Below are positions 34,898 through 47,410 of a stretch of 60,665 nt of DNA, piece by piece. The position numbers and the translations under genes are program-made. Source of the DNA: Pseudomonadota bacterium. GTDB lineage: Bacteria; Pseudomonadota; Gammaproteobacteria; Burkholderiales; Burkholderiaceae_C. Position 1 is the stretch's first letter. Each line of letters starts with the position of its first letter. Under the pieces are notes generated by a model. The model worked only from the letters and a program-made list of their open reading frames with translations. It did not search any database and was not told the DNA's origin. The DNA is taken from the NCBI GenBank assembly GCA_030538605.1, contig JAUNTQ010000001.1:111885-172549 (forward strand), given 5' to 3'.

Positions 34898-35515
34898 ATG
34901 ACCCGCATCGGCCTCTTCGGCGGCGCCTTCGACCCGCCGCACGACGCGCACGTGGCGCTGGCGCGCGCGGCCATTGACGAGCTGCGGCTCGACCGCCTGC
35001 ACGTGGTGCCCACGGGCGATGCCTGGCACAAGGTGCGCCCGCTGTCGCCCGGCGCCGACCGCCTGGCCATGTGCCGGCTGGCCTTTGCCGGCGTGCCCGG
35101 CGTGGTGGTCGACGACCGCGAACTGCGCCGCGACGGCCCCACCTACACCATCGACACCCTTTGCGAGCTGCACGCCGAAAACCCCGGCGCCACGCTGTTT
35201 CTGCAGATCGGCGCCGACCAGGCTGCGGCCTTTCACACCTGGCGGCGGGTGGATGCAATCATGCAGATTGCTATTGTTTCAATAGCTTTTCGCGCAGGTA
35301 TGTTGGGCGAAAATGGCGAATTCGATCAAAATGACCCTTTGCCCGGCCTGCGCCTTGACCCGCAGCGCCTGCGCATCCTCGCGCTGCCTGCCATGCCCCA
35401 CAGCGCCACCGAGGTGCGCCGCCGCGTGGCCGAGGGTTTGCCCGTGAACCATCTGGTTTCCCCCGCCGTCGCGGGGTATATTGAAGAACATCACCTTTAC
35501 CGAGCACCAGCCTAG
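34898..35515 (+). CDS. nadD: Nicotinate-nucleotide adenylyltransferase
   Basis: This 205-residue enzyme adenylates nicotinate mononucleotide to deamido-NAD. The nucleotide-binding motif is GLFGGAFDPPHDAHVAL (5-21), and SATEVRRRVAEG near 169-180 is the second signature. Residues about 122-146 are encoded by an AT-rich stretch (35261-35335) containing GCTATTGTTTCAATAGC, which looks like a repeat fragment kept in frame. The stop abuts the rsfS ATG directly. Order nadD-rsfS-rlmH is conserved. Confidence 0.93.
   Translation: MTRIGLFGGAFDPPHDAHVALARAAIDELRLDRLHVVPTGDAWHKVRPLSPGADRLAMCRLAFAGVPGVVVDDRELRRDGPTYTIDTLCELHAENPGATLFLQIGADQAAAFHTWRRVDAIMQIAIVSIAFRAGMLGENGEFDQNDPLPGLRLDPQRLRILALPAMPHSATEVRRRVAEGLPVNHLVSPAVAGYIEEHHLYRAPA
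35262..35335 (+). repeat. AT-rich repeat-like insert inside nadD
   Basis: The stretch includes the inverted repeat GCTATTGTTTCAATAGC and GGCGAATTCGATCAAAATGA, much richer in A and T than the rest of the gene and similar in style to intergenic CTATTGTTTTG/ATAGCT repeats. It keeps the frame and encodes IAIVSIAFRAG to FDQND. Insertion rather than native divergence is an inference. Confidence 0.45.
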
Positions 35516-36328
35516 ATGAGCGAAACCGCCGCCAAGAAAGACATCCAGAAACTCCAGCGCGCCATCGTCGATGGGCTGGAAGACGTCAAAGCCGTTGACA
35601 TACAGGTGTTCAACACCGAGCACCTCTCGCCCCTGTTCGAGCGCGTCATCGTCGCCAGCGGCAACAGCAACCGGCAGACCAAGGCGCTGGCCGCCAGCGT
35701 GCGCGACAAGGTGCGCGAGGCAGGCATGCCCAAGCCGCGCATCGAAGGCGAGGAAAACGGCGAATGGATCATCGTGGACTGCGGTGCCGCCGTGGCGCAC
35801 ATCATGCAGCCGGCCATCCGCCAGTACTACAACCTGGAAGAAATCTGGGGCGACAAGCCTGTGCGCCTGAAAGGCCCTGACAGCCGCGCCAAGGGTGCCG
35901 CTCGCAAAGCCGCTGCGTCCAGGGAAAAAGCAGACACCGAGCCGGCACCCGCAGCCCCGGCCAAAAAAGCCGCCCGCAAAACCACCGCCGCCGCCCAAGC
36001 CGGCAGCCCCAAGGCAGGCGCGCCTGCGCCTCGCAAGGCACCCGGCGCCGGTACCAAGGCAGGCGCAAGAACCGGCACAGCCACGCGCAAAGTGGCCGCC
36101 AAGCCCGCTGCGCGCAAACCCTCCGCTGCCCGCAAGCGCACCCCCAGCGCCGAGCTGCCCATGGTGGTGGTCAACAAGCCTTCGACCAAGAAAGCCGCCA
36201 GCGCGCGTGCGGCGGCCAAGACGGTCAAGCCTGCGGCCAAGACAGCGGCTGCCAAACCCGCCGCCAAGTCATCCGCTGCCAGGTCCCCCGCCGCCAAACG
36301 CCCCGCGTCCCCGCGCGCCAGCCGCTGA
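35516..36328 (+). CDS. rsfS: Ribosomal silencing factor RsfS with long histone-H1-like tail
   Basis: The first 117 residues are RsfS, which binds protein L14 of the large subunit and blocks subunit joining in slow growth. DVKAVDIQVFNTEHLSPLFERV, ASGNSNRQTKALA and WIIVDCGAAVAHIM are diagnostic. Ordinary RsfS ends near residue 110-130, but here about 150 more residues follow, made of Ala, Lys, Pro, Arg, Ser and Thr with repeated AAK and PAAK words and almost no acidic residues, resembling histone H1 or AlgP tails. It lies between nadD and rlmH. The tail might bind rRNA or DNA; this is not shown. Confidence 0.93.
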   Translation: MSETAAKKDIQKLQRAIVDGLEDVKAVDIQVFNTEHLSPLFERVIVASGNSNRQTKALAASVRDKVREAGMPKPRIEGEENGEWIIVDCGAAVAHIMQPAIRQYYNLEEIWGDKPVRLKGPDSRAKGAARKAAASREKADTEPAPAAPAKKAARKTTAAAQAGSPKAGAPAPRKAPGAGTKAGARTGTATRKVAAKPAARKPSAARKRTPSAELPMVVVNKPSTKKAASARAAAKTVKPAAKTAAAKPAAKSSAARSPAAKRPASPRASR

Positions 36329-36337
36329 CCGGCGGCC

Positions 36338-36808
36338 ATGCGGCTGCTCATCGTCGCCGTCGGCCAGCGCGTGCCGGGCTGGGCCGAGACGGCGTGGAGC
36401 GACTACGCCAAGCGCTTTCCGCCCGAGCTGAAGGTGGAGCTGAAAGCCGTCAAGACCGAGCCGCGCGCAGGCGGCAAAACCACCGAACAGGTGATGGCCG
36501 CCGAGCGTGCCCGCATCGAAGCGGCCATCCCGCGCGGCACGCACACCGTGGTGCTCGACGAGCGCGGCAGCGCGCTGCGCACCCAGGCCCTGGCCGAGCG
36601 CCTGAGCGCCTGGCAGGGCCAGGGCGGCGACGTGGCCCTGCTCATCGGCGGGCCCGACGGCCTTGACCCCGCCCTGCGCGCCGCCGCACACGAGCGCATC
36701 CGCCTCTCGGACCTCACCCTGCCGCACGCCATGGTGCGCGTGCTGCTGGTCGAGCAGCTCTACCGCGCCTGGTCGGTCAATGCGGGCCATCCGTATCACC
36801 GCGAGTAG
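36338..36808 (+). CDS. rlmH: 23S rRNA pseudouridine-1915 N3-methyltransferase RlmH
   Basis: This 156-residue SPOUT enzyme methylates pseudouridine 1915 on assembled ribosomes. [11 protein letters not shown] carries the AdoMet site (the family more often has GGADG) and the end [20 protein letters not shown] followed by NAGHPYHRE is invariant. It is 9 bases after rsfS. In many relatives maf and rng follow directly; here they are about 8.4 kb away, with an exporter cluster between. Confidence 0.96.
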   Translation: MRLLIVAVGQRVPGWAETAWSDYAKRFPPELKVELKAVKTEPRAGGKTTEQVMAAERARIEAAIPRGTHTVVLDERGSALRTQALAERLSAWQGQGGDVALLIGGPDGLDPALRAAAHERIRLSDLTLPHAMVRVLLVEQLYRAWSVNAGHPYHRE

Positions 36809-36821
36809 GCGCGCTGCGCCG

Positions 36822-37454
36822 ATGACATCTGTGCACCCCTTCATGCGCTGGCGGGCCGCAGCCTTGCTGCTCGGCGCGCTCGGGCTGTTCGCCAGCGCCC
36901 GCGCGTCCGAAACCACCGTGCTGCACGACCACGGCCTGACGGTGCACGCCGTCATCGAAGGCTATGCGGGGCCCGAGGGGCGGCGCGGCAGCCGGGGCGT
37001 GCTGTTCGCCGCCTGGCAGGGGCAGCGCATCGCGCACGAGGCGCTGTCGCGCAGCCTGTTCCCTGCGGGCCACGTCTGCGCGTCCGCCCATTACGAGCTG
37101 CAAGACCTGCGCTAACTGCCGGGCGGCGGCGCGCTGGTGGTCATGGGGCGGCCCGACCACGGCGGTGGCGGCTGCGCCAGCCAGCACTTGGCGCGCCTGT
37201 CGGGTGCGCGGCCGGCCGACGGACTGTTGCCCGCGCAGCCCCTGTGGCGCTTGCAGCGCCTGCCGCTGCCGTCCGAGCAAGGCCGCCCCGCAGCGGCCGA
37301 AGTGCGCGAGGGGCCGCACGGCTTTTCTTTTCAGCTGATGGCCGCCGGCCGCGACGGCAGCAACCGCCCCGCATCCGCACCCGGGCAGCTTCAGCTGCGC
37401 CTGCTTCGCCGCGTGGCCGATCAGGCAGCCGCGCCGGGGCACGGGGTGCCTTAA
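36822..37454 (+). pseudogene. Exported protein gene with in-frame TAA
   Basis: One reading frame runs from ATG 36822 (or 36843, MRWRAAALLLGALGLFASA, a good signal peptide) to a stop at 37454, interrupted once by TAA at 37113-37115 after HYELQDLR. After the stop the frame continues LPGGGALVVMGRPDHGGGG to the end without further breaks, about 210 codons in all. Codon use is alike on both sides, which suggests a single nonsense change in a once-intact secreted protein. No family is recognised. A sequencing error at TAA would restore it. Confidence 0.6.
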
Positions 37455-37650
37455 GTCTGTGGGTGTTACTTCCTCCCCCGCTGGAGGAAGGAGCCCAAAC
37501 CCGCGGCCAAGGGTCACCCCGCGATGTGTGCATGCACCGGCCCTCCGGGAGAGGGTGGGCGTGGCGGCCGGCGACGTGTCTTGAATGACGAAACCCTCAA
37601 CAGGCTCAACGCGATGGCCCCGGCATGGCCACCCGGAAACTCATGAATTG

Positions 37651-37737
37651 ATAGTGGTTTGCGTTTGTCAATAAACGGTTTCAAGAAAAAAGTCCATGAA
37701 ATCTTTTATTAACAAGCGCAAGCAGCTCTTTTTTTGA
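37651..37737. repeat. Diverged AT-rich palindrome H5
   Basis: ATAGTGGTTTGCGTTTGTCA on the left and AACAAGCGCAAGCAGCT on the right keep the outer family word, but the inner arms pair poorly. It lies between the broken exported-protein gene and the convergent exporter operon, and ends in a T-rich run. Confidence 0.65.
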
Positions 37738-37740
37738 TAG

Positions 37741-39243
37741 TTATCGCGCAGGCGTCATTTCTCCGCCGCCCACGGCCTTGTAGACCGCCACCAGTGCGGT
37801 GCGCAGGCGGCTGGCGCTTTCGTCCAGCGCGCGCTGGGCCTGCAGGCGGTTTTGTTCGGCTTGCAGCACGGGCAGCTGGTTGCCCAGGCCGTGGCGGGCG
37901 CGGGCCTGGGCCAGGGCCAGGGCTTCTTGCTGGCGGGCCAGCACCTCGCTCAACTGCGCGTGGCGCTGGCGTTCGGCGGCGTAGCTGGCGAGTGCGTCGT
38001 CCACTTCCTGCCAGGCGGTGAGCACGGTGCGGTGCCAGTCGATGGCTGCTTCTTGCTGCTGCAGCTGGCGCAACTCGACGGTGGCGCGGCGGCGGCCCTG
38101 GTCGAACAGGGGCAGGCTGATCAAGGGGCCGATCTGCCAGGTGCGCGCGCCCCACGAGCCAAAGCCGCCGCTGGTGAGCGATTGCAGGCCGCCGGAGACG
38201 CCCAGCGCGATGCGCGGGTACAGATCGGCCATGGCCACGCCGATGTCGGCGGTGGCGGCGTGCAGGCGCGCTTCGGCGGCGCGGATGTCGGCCGGCAGGC
38301 CCAGGCGCAGCTCGGGCAGTTCGGCGGCGGCGAGCGGCGCATCGGCGGCAGGTGCCAGCAGCGCGGCCAGCTCGTCAGGCTGTGCGCCGGTGAGGATGCC
38401 GATCTGGTTGGCCAGCTGCGCCTGCTGCGCCTGCAGCGGCGCCCACTGGGCTTGCAGCTCGGCGAGCTGGTTGCGCGGGGCGATCAGCTCGGCTGGGGCG
38501 ATCAGGCCGTGGCGGGCCTGCGCTTGCAGCAGGGCCAGGGTGTCGGTGGCCAGCGTGGTCTGCGTCTGCAGCAGGGCCTGCTGCCGCTGGGCCAGGCGCA
38601 GCGCGAACCAGGCGCGCGCCAGCTCGCTGGACAAGGCCAGGTGGGTTTGCGCCAGCAGCGCGCGCGAGGCCTGGGCGCCGGCGTCGGCCGATTCGATGGC
38701 GCGGCGCACGCGGCCCCATAGGTCGAGCTCCCAGCTGGCGTCAAAGCCGGCCTGATAAAGCGCGTAGGGCTCGGTCAGCACGTCGATCAGCGCGGGCGCA
38801 TTGGCCCCGCCCAGGGCGCCGACCAGCCGCGTTTCGGGGCCGCTGTCGCTTTGGCGCTGGCGCGTGGCCTGGGCGCTGGCCTGCACTTGCGGGCCCGCTT
38901 GCGAGCCGACCACCGATTGCTGCACGCGGCTTTGCGCAAAGCGCAGGGCGGCGCTGCGCAGGTCGGGGCTGCCGGTGATCAGGCGCGCCTGCAGGGCGTC
39001 GAGCGTGGGGTCGCCCAACACCGTCCACCAGCGTTCGGGCGCGCTTTGCGTGCTCAAGGCCAGCGTGGACGCCAGGGCCGGGGCGCTGCTGGGGCGTGCC
39101 TGCCACGAACTGGGGTCTTGCGCCTGGGGCGGCGTGAAGTTGGGGCCAACGGCCGCGCAGCCGGTCAGCAGCGCGGCCAGCGCCGCGGCCAGGGCGTGCG
39201 GGCGCGCGCGCCACGGGGCAGGGGAGGGGGCGTTCATGGGCAT
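37741..39243 (-). CDS. NodT-type outer membrane efflux lipoprotein
   Basis: This 500-residue protein is the outer-membrane channel of a tripartite exporter. The lipobox LTGC puts the lipidated cysteine at 29, and the two repeated OEP domains contain LWGRVRRAIESADAGAQASR and the long alpha-helical tracts of TolC-like barrels. The ATG at 39243 overlaps the upstream permease stop (TGATG); the longer open frame upstream is that permease read in another frame. It is the last gene of the five-gene exporter operon. Confidence 0.9.
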   Translation of the reverse strand: MPMNAPSPAPWRARPHALAAALAALLTGCAAVGPNFTPPQAQDPSSWQARPSSAPALASTLALSTQSAPERWWTVLGDPTLDALQARLITGSPDLRSAALRFAQSRVQQSVVGSQAGPQVQASAQATRQRQSDSGPETRLVGALGGANAPALIDVLTEPYALYQAGFDASWELDLWGRVRRAIESADAGAQASRALLAQTHLALSSELARAWFALRLAQRQQALLQTQTTLATDTLALLQAQARHGLIAPAELIAPRNQLAELQAQWAPLQAQQAQLANQIGILTGAQPDELAALLAPAADAPLAAAELPELRLGLPADIRAAEARLHAATADIGVAMADLYPRIALGVSGGLQSLTSGGFGSWGARTWQIGPLISLPLFDQGRRRATVELRQLQQQEAAIDWHRTVLTAWQEVDDALASYAAERQRHAQLSEVLARQQEALALAQARARHGLGNQLPVLQAEQNRLQAQRALDESASRLRTALVAVYKAVGGGEMTPAR

Positions 39244-40370
39244 CAGACCAGACGGTTGCGAAACAGCCAGGCGGCCAGCGGCAGGGTCACCACGGCCACG
39301 CAGAAAAGGGGGATGAAGCCGTGCCACACCTGCGCCAGCGTGGCACCTTCCAAGTAGACGCGGCGCACCAGCTCGATGGCAAAGCGCAGCGGGTTGGCGT
39401 AGGTGGCGATCTGGAACGCCTCGGGCATGTTGCGCACCGGCGTGGCCAGGCCCGACAGCAGCATCAGCGGCATGATGAGCACGATGGTGTAGAGCATGGC
39501 CTGCTGCATGTTGGCCGCCAGTGCCGAGATGGACAGCCCGATGCCGACCACGGCGATGGTGAACATCAGCAGCCCGAAATACAGCGTCATCAGGTGGCCG
39601 GCCATGGGAATATGGAACCACAGGCGCGTGATGCCCAGGATCAGCGTCGATTGCGTCAGCCCGATCAGGATGGCGGGCACGGCCTTGCCCACCATGATCT
39701 GCCCCGGCGTGGCGGGGGTGACGAGCAACTGGTCGAAGGTGCCCTGTTCGCGCTCGCGCGCCACCGACAGCGCCGCCAGCATGATGACCTGCATCATCGA
39801 CAGCGAGGCGATCAGCGCGGGCATGATGTTCCAGCGTGATTCGAGGTTGGGGTTGAACCAGGCGCGCGCCTGCACCGTCACGGGCGGCGGCTGGGCACCG
39901 GGCAGGCTGGCGTTGAAGGTGGCCACGATGGCGCCGACCTGCGCGGCGGCGTTGCCGGCGGTGGTGGAGTTGCGCCCGTCCAGAATCAGCTGCAGCGGTG
40001 CGCCCTGGCCCAGGTTGAGGCGGCTTTCGAAGTCGGGCGGAAAGTGCAGCACCAGCAGCGCATCGCCCGAGTCGATCACGGAGGCGATCTGCGACGGGTT
40101 TTGCAGCGTGGCCACGCGCTTGAACGGCCCGGCGCCGTCCACGCGCGCCATCAGCGCGGTGGACATGCCGGCGCGGCTCTGGTCGAGCACGGCGTAGGGC
40201 ACGTGCGTGAGGTCGTAGGTGGCGCCATAGCCGAACAGCAGCGCCTGCAAGAGCGCGGGCACCACCAGGATGGCGCGGTTGGCCGGGTCCTTGAAGATGA
40301 CGAGCAGCTCTTTCCAGCACAGGTTGCCGGTCTGGCGCAGGTAGGCGAGCAGGGGTGACAGCAAGGTCAT
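39243..40370 (-). CDS. ybhR: ABC-2 type exporter permease (YbhR-like)
   Basis: This 375-residue inner-membrane protein has one N-terminal membrane segment, a periplasmic domain of about 150 residues and five C-terminal segments, the layout of YbhR/YhhJ permeases. FKDPANRAILVVPALLQALLFGYGAT is characteristic of the first segment, and EREQGTFDQLLVTP of the cytoplasmic loop. Its stop overlaps the outer-membrane channel start. One base separates its ATG from the previous permease stop, giving TGA-C-ATG. Confidence 0.9.
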   Translation of the reverse strand: MTLLSPLLAYLRQTGNLCWKELLVIFKDPANRAILVVPALLQALLFGYGATYDLTHVPYAVLDQSRAGMSTALMARVDGAGPFKRVATLQNPSQIASVIDSGDALLVLHFPPDFESRLNLGQGAPLQLILDGRNSTTAGNAAAQVGAIVATFNASLPGAQPPPVTVQARAWFNPNLESRWNIMPALIASLSMMQVIMLAALSVAREREQGTFDQLLVTPATPGQIMVGKAVPAILIGLTQSTLILGITRLWFHIPMAGHLMTLYFGLLMFTIAVVGIGLSISALAANMQQAMLYTIVLIMPLMLLSGLATPVRNMPEAFQIATYANPLRFAIELVRRVYLEGATLAQVWHGFIPLFCVAVVTLPLAAWLFRNRLV

Positions 40371-40371
40371 G

Positions 40372-41519
40372 TCAATCCAGTGTCTTTCTCGTCACCGCGC
40401 GCGCCGCCGCCAGCAACAGCACGGCGTAGGCCAGCAGGATGCCGCAGTTCTTCAGGATCAGGCCCCACTGGTCACCCGCGAGGAACAGCGTCTTGATGAG
40501 CGTCATGAAGTAGGTGGCCGGCAGCAGGTGGCCCATCACGCTGATGGCCGTGGGCACGTTGCGCAAGTCGAACATGAAGCCCGAGAGCATCATGGCCGGC
40601 ATGAAGCTCGCCAGCATGGCCACCTGGCTGGCGATGAACTGGTTCTTGGTGAAGGCGGAGATGAGCAGGCCAATGGCCAGCGTGACCACCATGTAGAGCA
40701 TGCTGGCGGCCAGCAGCACCGGCAGCGTGCCCTGCATCGGCACGCCAAACAGCAGGCGCGCGGCTGCCAGGCACAGCCCCAGCCCCACCATGCCCACCGC
40801 GAAGTAGGGCACGATTTTGGCCAGCAGGATTTCGACCGGGTGCACGGGGGTGACGAAGAGCGATTCCAGCGTGCCGCGCTCCCATTCGCGCGCCATGACC
40901 AGCGCGGTGAGAAAGGTGCCCACCAGCGTCATGATGAGCACGACCAGCCCCGGCACCAGGTACCAGGTGCTGCTGTTGGCGGCGTTGAACCACAGGCGGT
41001 CAACCACCTGCACGCCCGGCGCGGCCGCGCCCGCCTGGCCCGTGCGGTCGGCCTGTTTTTGCAGCCACACGCCCACCGCGCCGTTCACGTAGCCCTGGAT
41101 GGCCGCGGCGCGCGTGGGGTCGGCGCCGTTCAGCAGCAGCTGCAGGTGCGCATCGCCCGCGCCCAGACGCGCGGCGAAGTCGGCGGGCAGCACCGCGGCC
41201 GCGTCGGCCTGCTGTGCGCGCAGGGCCTCGCGCGCGACGGCCAGCGAGCGCACGGGCGTGGCATGCAGGTAAGGCGGGCTGTCCAGCGCGGCCACCATCT
41301 CGTAGGCGGCGGGCGAGGCGTCTTCGAGCGCCACCACCAGCCGCGCGCCGCGCACGTCCAGCACGATGCCGTAGCCGAAGATCAGGATCAGCACCACCGG
41401 CAGGCCCAGCCCCACCAGCAGGTTGCTGCGGTCGCGCAGCAACTGGCGGAATTCCTTGGCGATGAGCGCGCGCAGGCGCAGCCAGAAGCCGTGGTGCGAC
41501 GCGGGGGCGGTCGTCGTGG

Positions 41520-41523
<4 letters not shown>
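40372..41523 (-). CDS. ybhS: ABC-2 type exporter permease (YbhS-like)
   Basis: This 383-residue protein has the same layout as its neighbour, with IAKEFRQLLRDRSNLLVGLGLPVVLILIFGYG at the first membrane segment and REWERGTLESLFVTPVHPVEI in the loop before the second. The two permeases presumably form a heterodimer. It overlaps the ATPase gene by 4 bases and the next permease follows after one base. Confidence 0.9.
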
Positions 41524-43309
<1,786 letters not shown>

Positions 43310-43313
<4 letters not shown>

Positions 43314-44362
43314 GGGCGCGATGCGGAGGCGCTGGCGGCCTCGGCCTGGGCGGCGGGCGCGGGCTGTGTCAGATCGATCTGTACCGTGGCGGGCATGCCC
43401 AGACGCAATTGGTCGCGCGGGTCATCGACGAGGATGCGCACTTCATAGACCAGATCGGTGCGCAGCTCGGTCGTCTGCACCGTCTTGGGCGTGAATTCGG
43501 CCACCGACGAGATGAAGCCGATGCGGCCCGCGACGGGCGCATGCGGCGCGCTGTCGGTGGTCACGGTGGCGGCCATGCCGGGGTGGATGCGGCCCAGTTG
43601 CGGCTCGGGCACGTACACGCGCACCCACTTCGGGTCGGTCAGCGCCAGCGTGTAGGCCGCGCGCTGGGGCGATGCCATGTCGCCCGGCTGCAGCAGGCGC
43701 GCGCGCACCACGGCGGCCTGCGGGGCCGTCAGCTCGGACAAATCCAGCTGGTGCTGCAGCAGCGCCGCCTCGGCCTCGGCGGCGTGCAGCTGCGCCTGGG
43801 CGCGGGCAATGTCTTCCTTGCGCGGGCCCGCTACCGCCAGGCGCTGGCTTTGCCGGCGCGCGTCAAGCTGGGCCTGCGCGGCCTGCCACTGGGCGCGGGC
43901 GTTGTCCAGGTCTTGCCGGCCCACGGCGCGGCCTTCGGTGCTGCTGGCGGTGGCCTGCAGGCGCTCGTATTGCAGGCGTGCGCGTTCGGCTTCGGCCTCG
44001 GCGGCGCGCACCTGGGCGGCAGCCTGGCCGATCTCCTCGGGGCGGCTGCCGCGTTGCAGCGCCAGCAGGGTCTGCTGCATCACGCCCACCTGCGCGCGGG
44101 CCTGCTCCAGCCGAAGCTGCGCGGTGCGGGTGTCGAGCGTGGCCAGCACCTGGCCGGCCGCCACCGGGTCGCCTTCTTCCACGCGCATCTCGGCCACGCG
44201 CCCGCTGCCTTCGAAGGCCAGCGCAATCTGGCGGATGTCGACGTTGCCATAGAGCGTGAGCTGGCCGTCGTCGCCCGCGTGTTCGCGCTGCCAGGCCCAC
44301 AGGGCCACGGCGGCCAGCGCGGCGATGACGGCCAGAACGATGAGCAGGGTTTTCTTGCGCAT
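43310..44362 (-). CDS. ybhG: HlyD-family periplasmic adaptor (YbhG-like)
   Basis: This 350-residue membrane-fusion protein has one N-terminal membrane anchor (LLIVLAVIAALAAVALWAW), a lipoyl half-motif beginning LYGNVDIRQIALAFEGSGRV, an alpha-helical hairpin of about 100 residues rich in Ala, Gln and Glu, and a beta-barrel end. It bridges the permeases and the outer-membrane channel. It is first in the operon and divergent from the TetR gene across an AT-rich operator region. Confidence 0.92.
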
Positions 44363-44406
44363 GGGAAAAAAATGTCCGGTGGGCTGAAGTCGCGAAGGTT
44401 GAATTA

Positions 44407-44425
44407 TAAATTGAATTTGAATTTA
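44407..44425. promoter_or_regulatory. Palindromic operator candidate between exporter and tetR
   Basis: TAAATTGAATTTGAATTTA is a near-perfect inverted repeat (8 of 9 base pairs match around a central T) in the divergent gap. TATAGT follows at 44432 and may be a -10 box for the regulator gene. Its position fits autoregulation and exporter control by the TetR protein. Confidence 0.6.
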
Positions 44426-44484
44426 ATCTAGTATAGTGCCCTCGTTACCGCCTGTCCGCGCTTTTTTTTCTGGATGCCCCCGCC

Positions 44485-45183
44485 TTGGCCCCTGCTGCCC
44501 TTCGTTCCCCCCACCCGGCGCCCGGCGCGCGGCCTGCCGTGGTCGTGGCCCGGCAAAGCCGGGCCGACGGCGACCTGACGCGGCTGGGCATCATCGAAGC
44601 CGCTGGCGAGCTGCTGGGCGAGCGCGGCTACGACGGCACCACGGCCAAGGCGGTGAGCGAGCGGGCGGGAGTGAACATGGCTGCCATCAACTACCACTTT
44701 GGCGGCCGCGACGGCCTGTACGTGGCCGTGCTGCGCGAAGTGCACCAGCGCGTGATGAGCCTGGCCTTCATGCGCCAGATTGCCGACAGCGATGCGCCGC
44801 CGTCCGAGAAGCTGCGCCACTTTCTGCGCGAGATGGTGCGCCACATCCTGCACCCCGACCAATGGGCGCTGCGCGTGTGGGCGCGTGAGGTGCTGTCGCC
44901 CTCGCCGCTGCTCGACCAGGTGTTGCGCGAAGAGGTGGCGCCCAAATTCGACGTGCTGGCCGGCATCGTCGCGCAGCTCACGCGGCGCCCGGCGAACGAC
45001 GCGGCCCTGCCGCAGCTGGTACTCAGCGTGGCCGCGCCCTGTCTGATGCTGCTGGTGGCCGGCCGCCACCAGGCCACGCCGCTGCAGCCGCTGTTTGCCC
45101 AGGACCCGACCGAACTGGCCGACCGCCTGTGGCGCTTTGCCATGGCGGGCCTGCAGGCGGCCGAAAAACCCGCCAAGCGATGA
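44485..45183 (+). CDS. TetR-family regulator (CecR/DUF1956 type)
   Basis: This 232-residue repressor has an N-terminal helix-turn-helix (GYDGTTAKAVSERAGVNMAA followed by INYHFGGRDGLYVAVL) and a C-terminal ligand domain like CecR/YbiH (RHFLREMVRHIL, WALRVWAREVLSPSPLLDQV). CecR controls ybhGFSR in Escherichia coli, so this gene is the natural regulator of the divergent exporter. The start is uncertain: TTG at 44485 is used here, and GTG codons near 44539 are alternatives. Its stop overlaps the maf ATG. Confidence 0.88.
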   Translation: MAPAALRSPHPAPGARPAVVVARQSRADGDLTRLGIIEAAGELLGERGYDGTTAKAVSERAGVNMAAINYHFGGRDGLYVAVLREVHQRVMSLAFMRQIADSDAPPSEKLRHFLREMVRHILHPDQWALRVWAREVLSPSPLLDQVLREEVAPKFDVLAGIVAQLTRRPANDAALPQLVLSVAAPCLMLLVAGRHQATPLQPLFAQDPTELADRLWRFAMAGLQAAEKPAKR

Positions 45184-45803
45184 TGCCCGCGCCGCGCCTG
45201 TACCTGGCCTCGCAAAGCCCGCGCCGGCTGCAACTGCTGGGCCAGCTGGGCCTGTCGCCCGCGCTGCTGCTGCCGGCCGACACCGACGCCGCCGAGGCGT
45301 TGGAGGCGGTGAAGCCCGGCGAAGGGCCCGCCGCCTACGTGCGCCGCGTCACGCGCCTGAAACTGCGCGAGGCCGTGCAGCGCCTGCGCCAGCGCGCCTT
45401 GCCCGACGCACCCGTGCTGTGCGCCGACACCACCGTGACCCTGAACGCCGCCATTCTGGGCAAGCCGCGCGATGCGCAAGACGCCGCCGCCATGCTGCGC
45501 CAGCTGGCGGGCGCCACGCACCGCGTGCTGACCGCCGTGGCCGTGCAGGCCGGCGGTGTGCGGCACGAAGCCCTGAGCACCTCGCGCGTGCGCTTCGCGG
45601 CCTTGAGCGATGCCGACATCGCCGCCTACATCGACAGCGGTGAATGGCAGGGCAAGGCCGGCGCCTACGCCATCCAGGGGCAGGCCGCCGCCTTCATCGA
45701 GCACATCAGCGGCAGCCACAGCGGCATCATGGGCCTGCCCGTGTTCGAGACCGCGCGCCTGCTGCGGCAAGCAGGCGTGGCCTTTGCCCAGTCTGCACCG
45801 TAG
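45180..45803 (+). CDS. maf: Maf/YhdE-type nucleoside triphosphate pyrophosphatase
   Basis: This 207-residue enzyme hydrolyses dTTP, UTP or modified nucleotides. LYLASQSPRRLQLLGQLG at the start, CADTTV and WQGKAGAYAIQG are typical of the YhdE branch. The ATG at 45180 overlaps the TetR stop, so it is read with that gene although in most relatives it follows rlmH. rng is downstream after palindrome H6. Confidence 0.92.
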   Translation: MMPAPRLYLASQSPRRLQLLGQLGLSPALLLPADTDAAEALEAVKPGEGPAAYVRRVTRLKLREAVQRLRQRALPDAPVLCADTTVTLNAAILGKPRDAQDAAAMLRQLAGATHRVLTAVAVQAGGVRHEALSTSRVRFAALSDADIAAYIDSGEWQGKAGAYAIQGQAAAFIEHISGSHSGIMGLPVFETARLLRQAGVAFAQSAP

Positions 45804-45816
45804 ATGCATTTTTTGA

Positions 45817-45894
45817 TAGCTGCTTGCGTACGATATAAAGCATTTTTAGATATAAATGTATCTAAAAATGTTTTATAACGTACGCAAGAAGCTA
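45817..45894. repeat. AT-rich long palindrome H6
   Basis: Arms 45817-45852 and 45859-45894 pair over 36 bases with few mismatches around a 6-base loop. The inner arms (GATATAAAGCATTTTTAGAT) differ from H1 but still pair, so changes are matched on both sides. It lies between same-strand maf and rng. Confidence 0.9.
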
Positions 45895-45913
45895 CTTTTT
45901 TATTGACTCCACC

Positions 45914-47408
<1,495 letters not shown>

Positions 47409-47410
<2 letters not shown>

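Noticed and set aside
37741-40320. An 859-codon frame suggesting a permease-channel fusion
   Set aside because: The first half is the permease gene out of frame; the channel lipoprotein starts at 39243 with a good lipobox.
44428-45069. Minus-strand frame opposite tetR
   Set aside because: Antisense shadow; the plus-strand TetR domain is clear.
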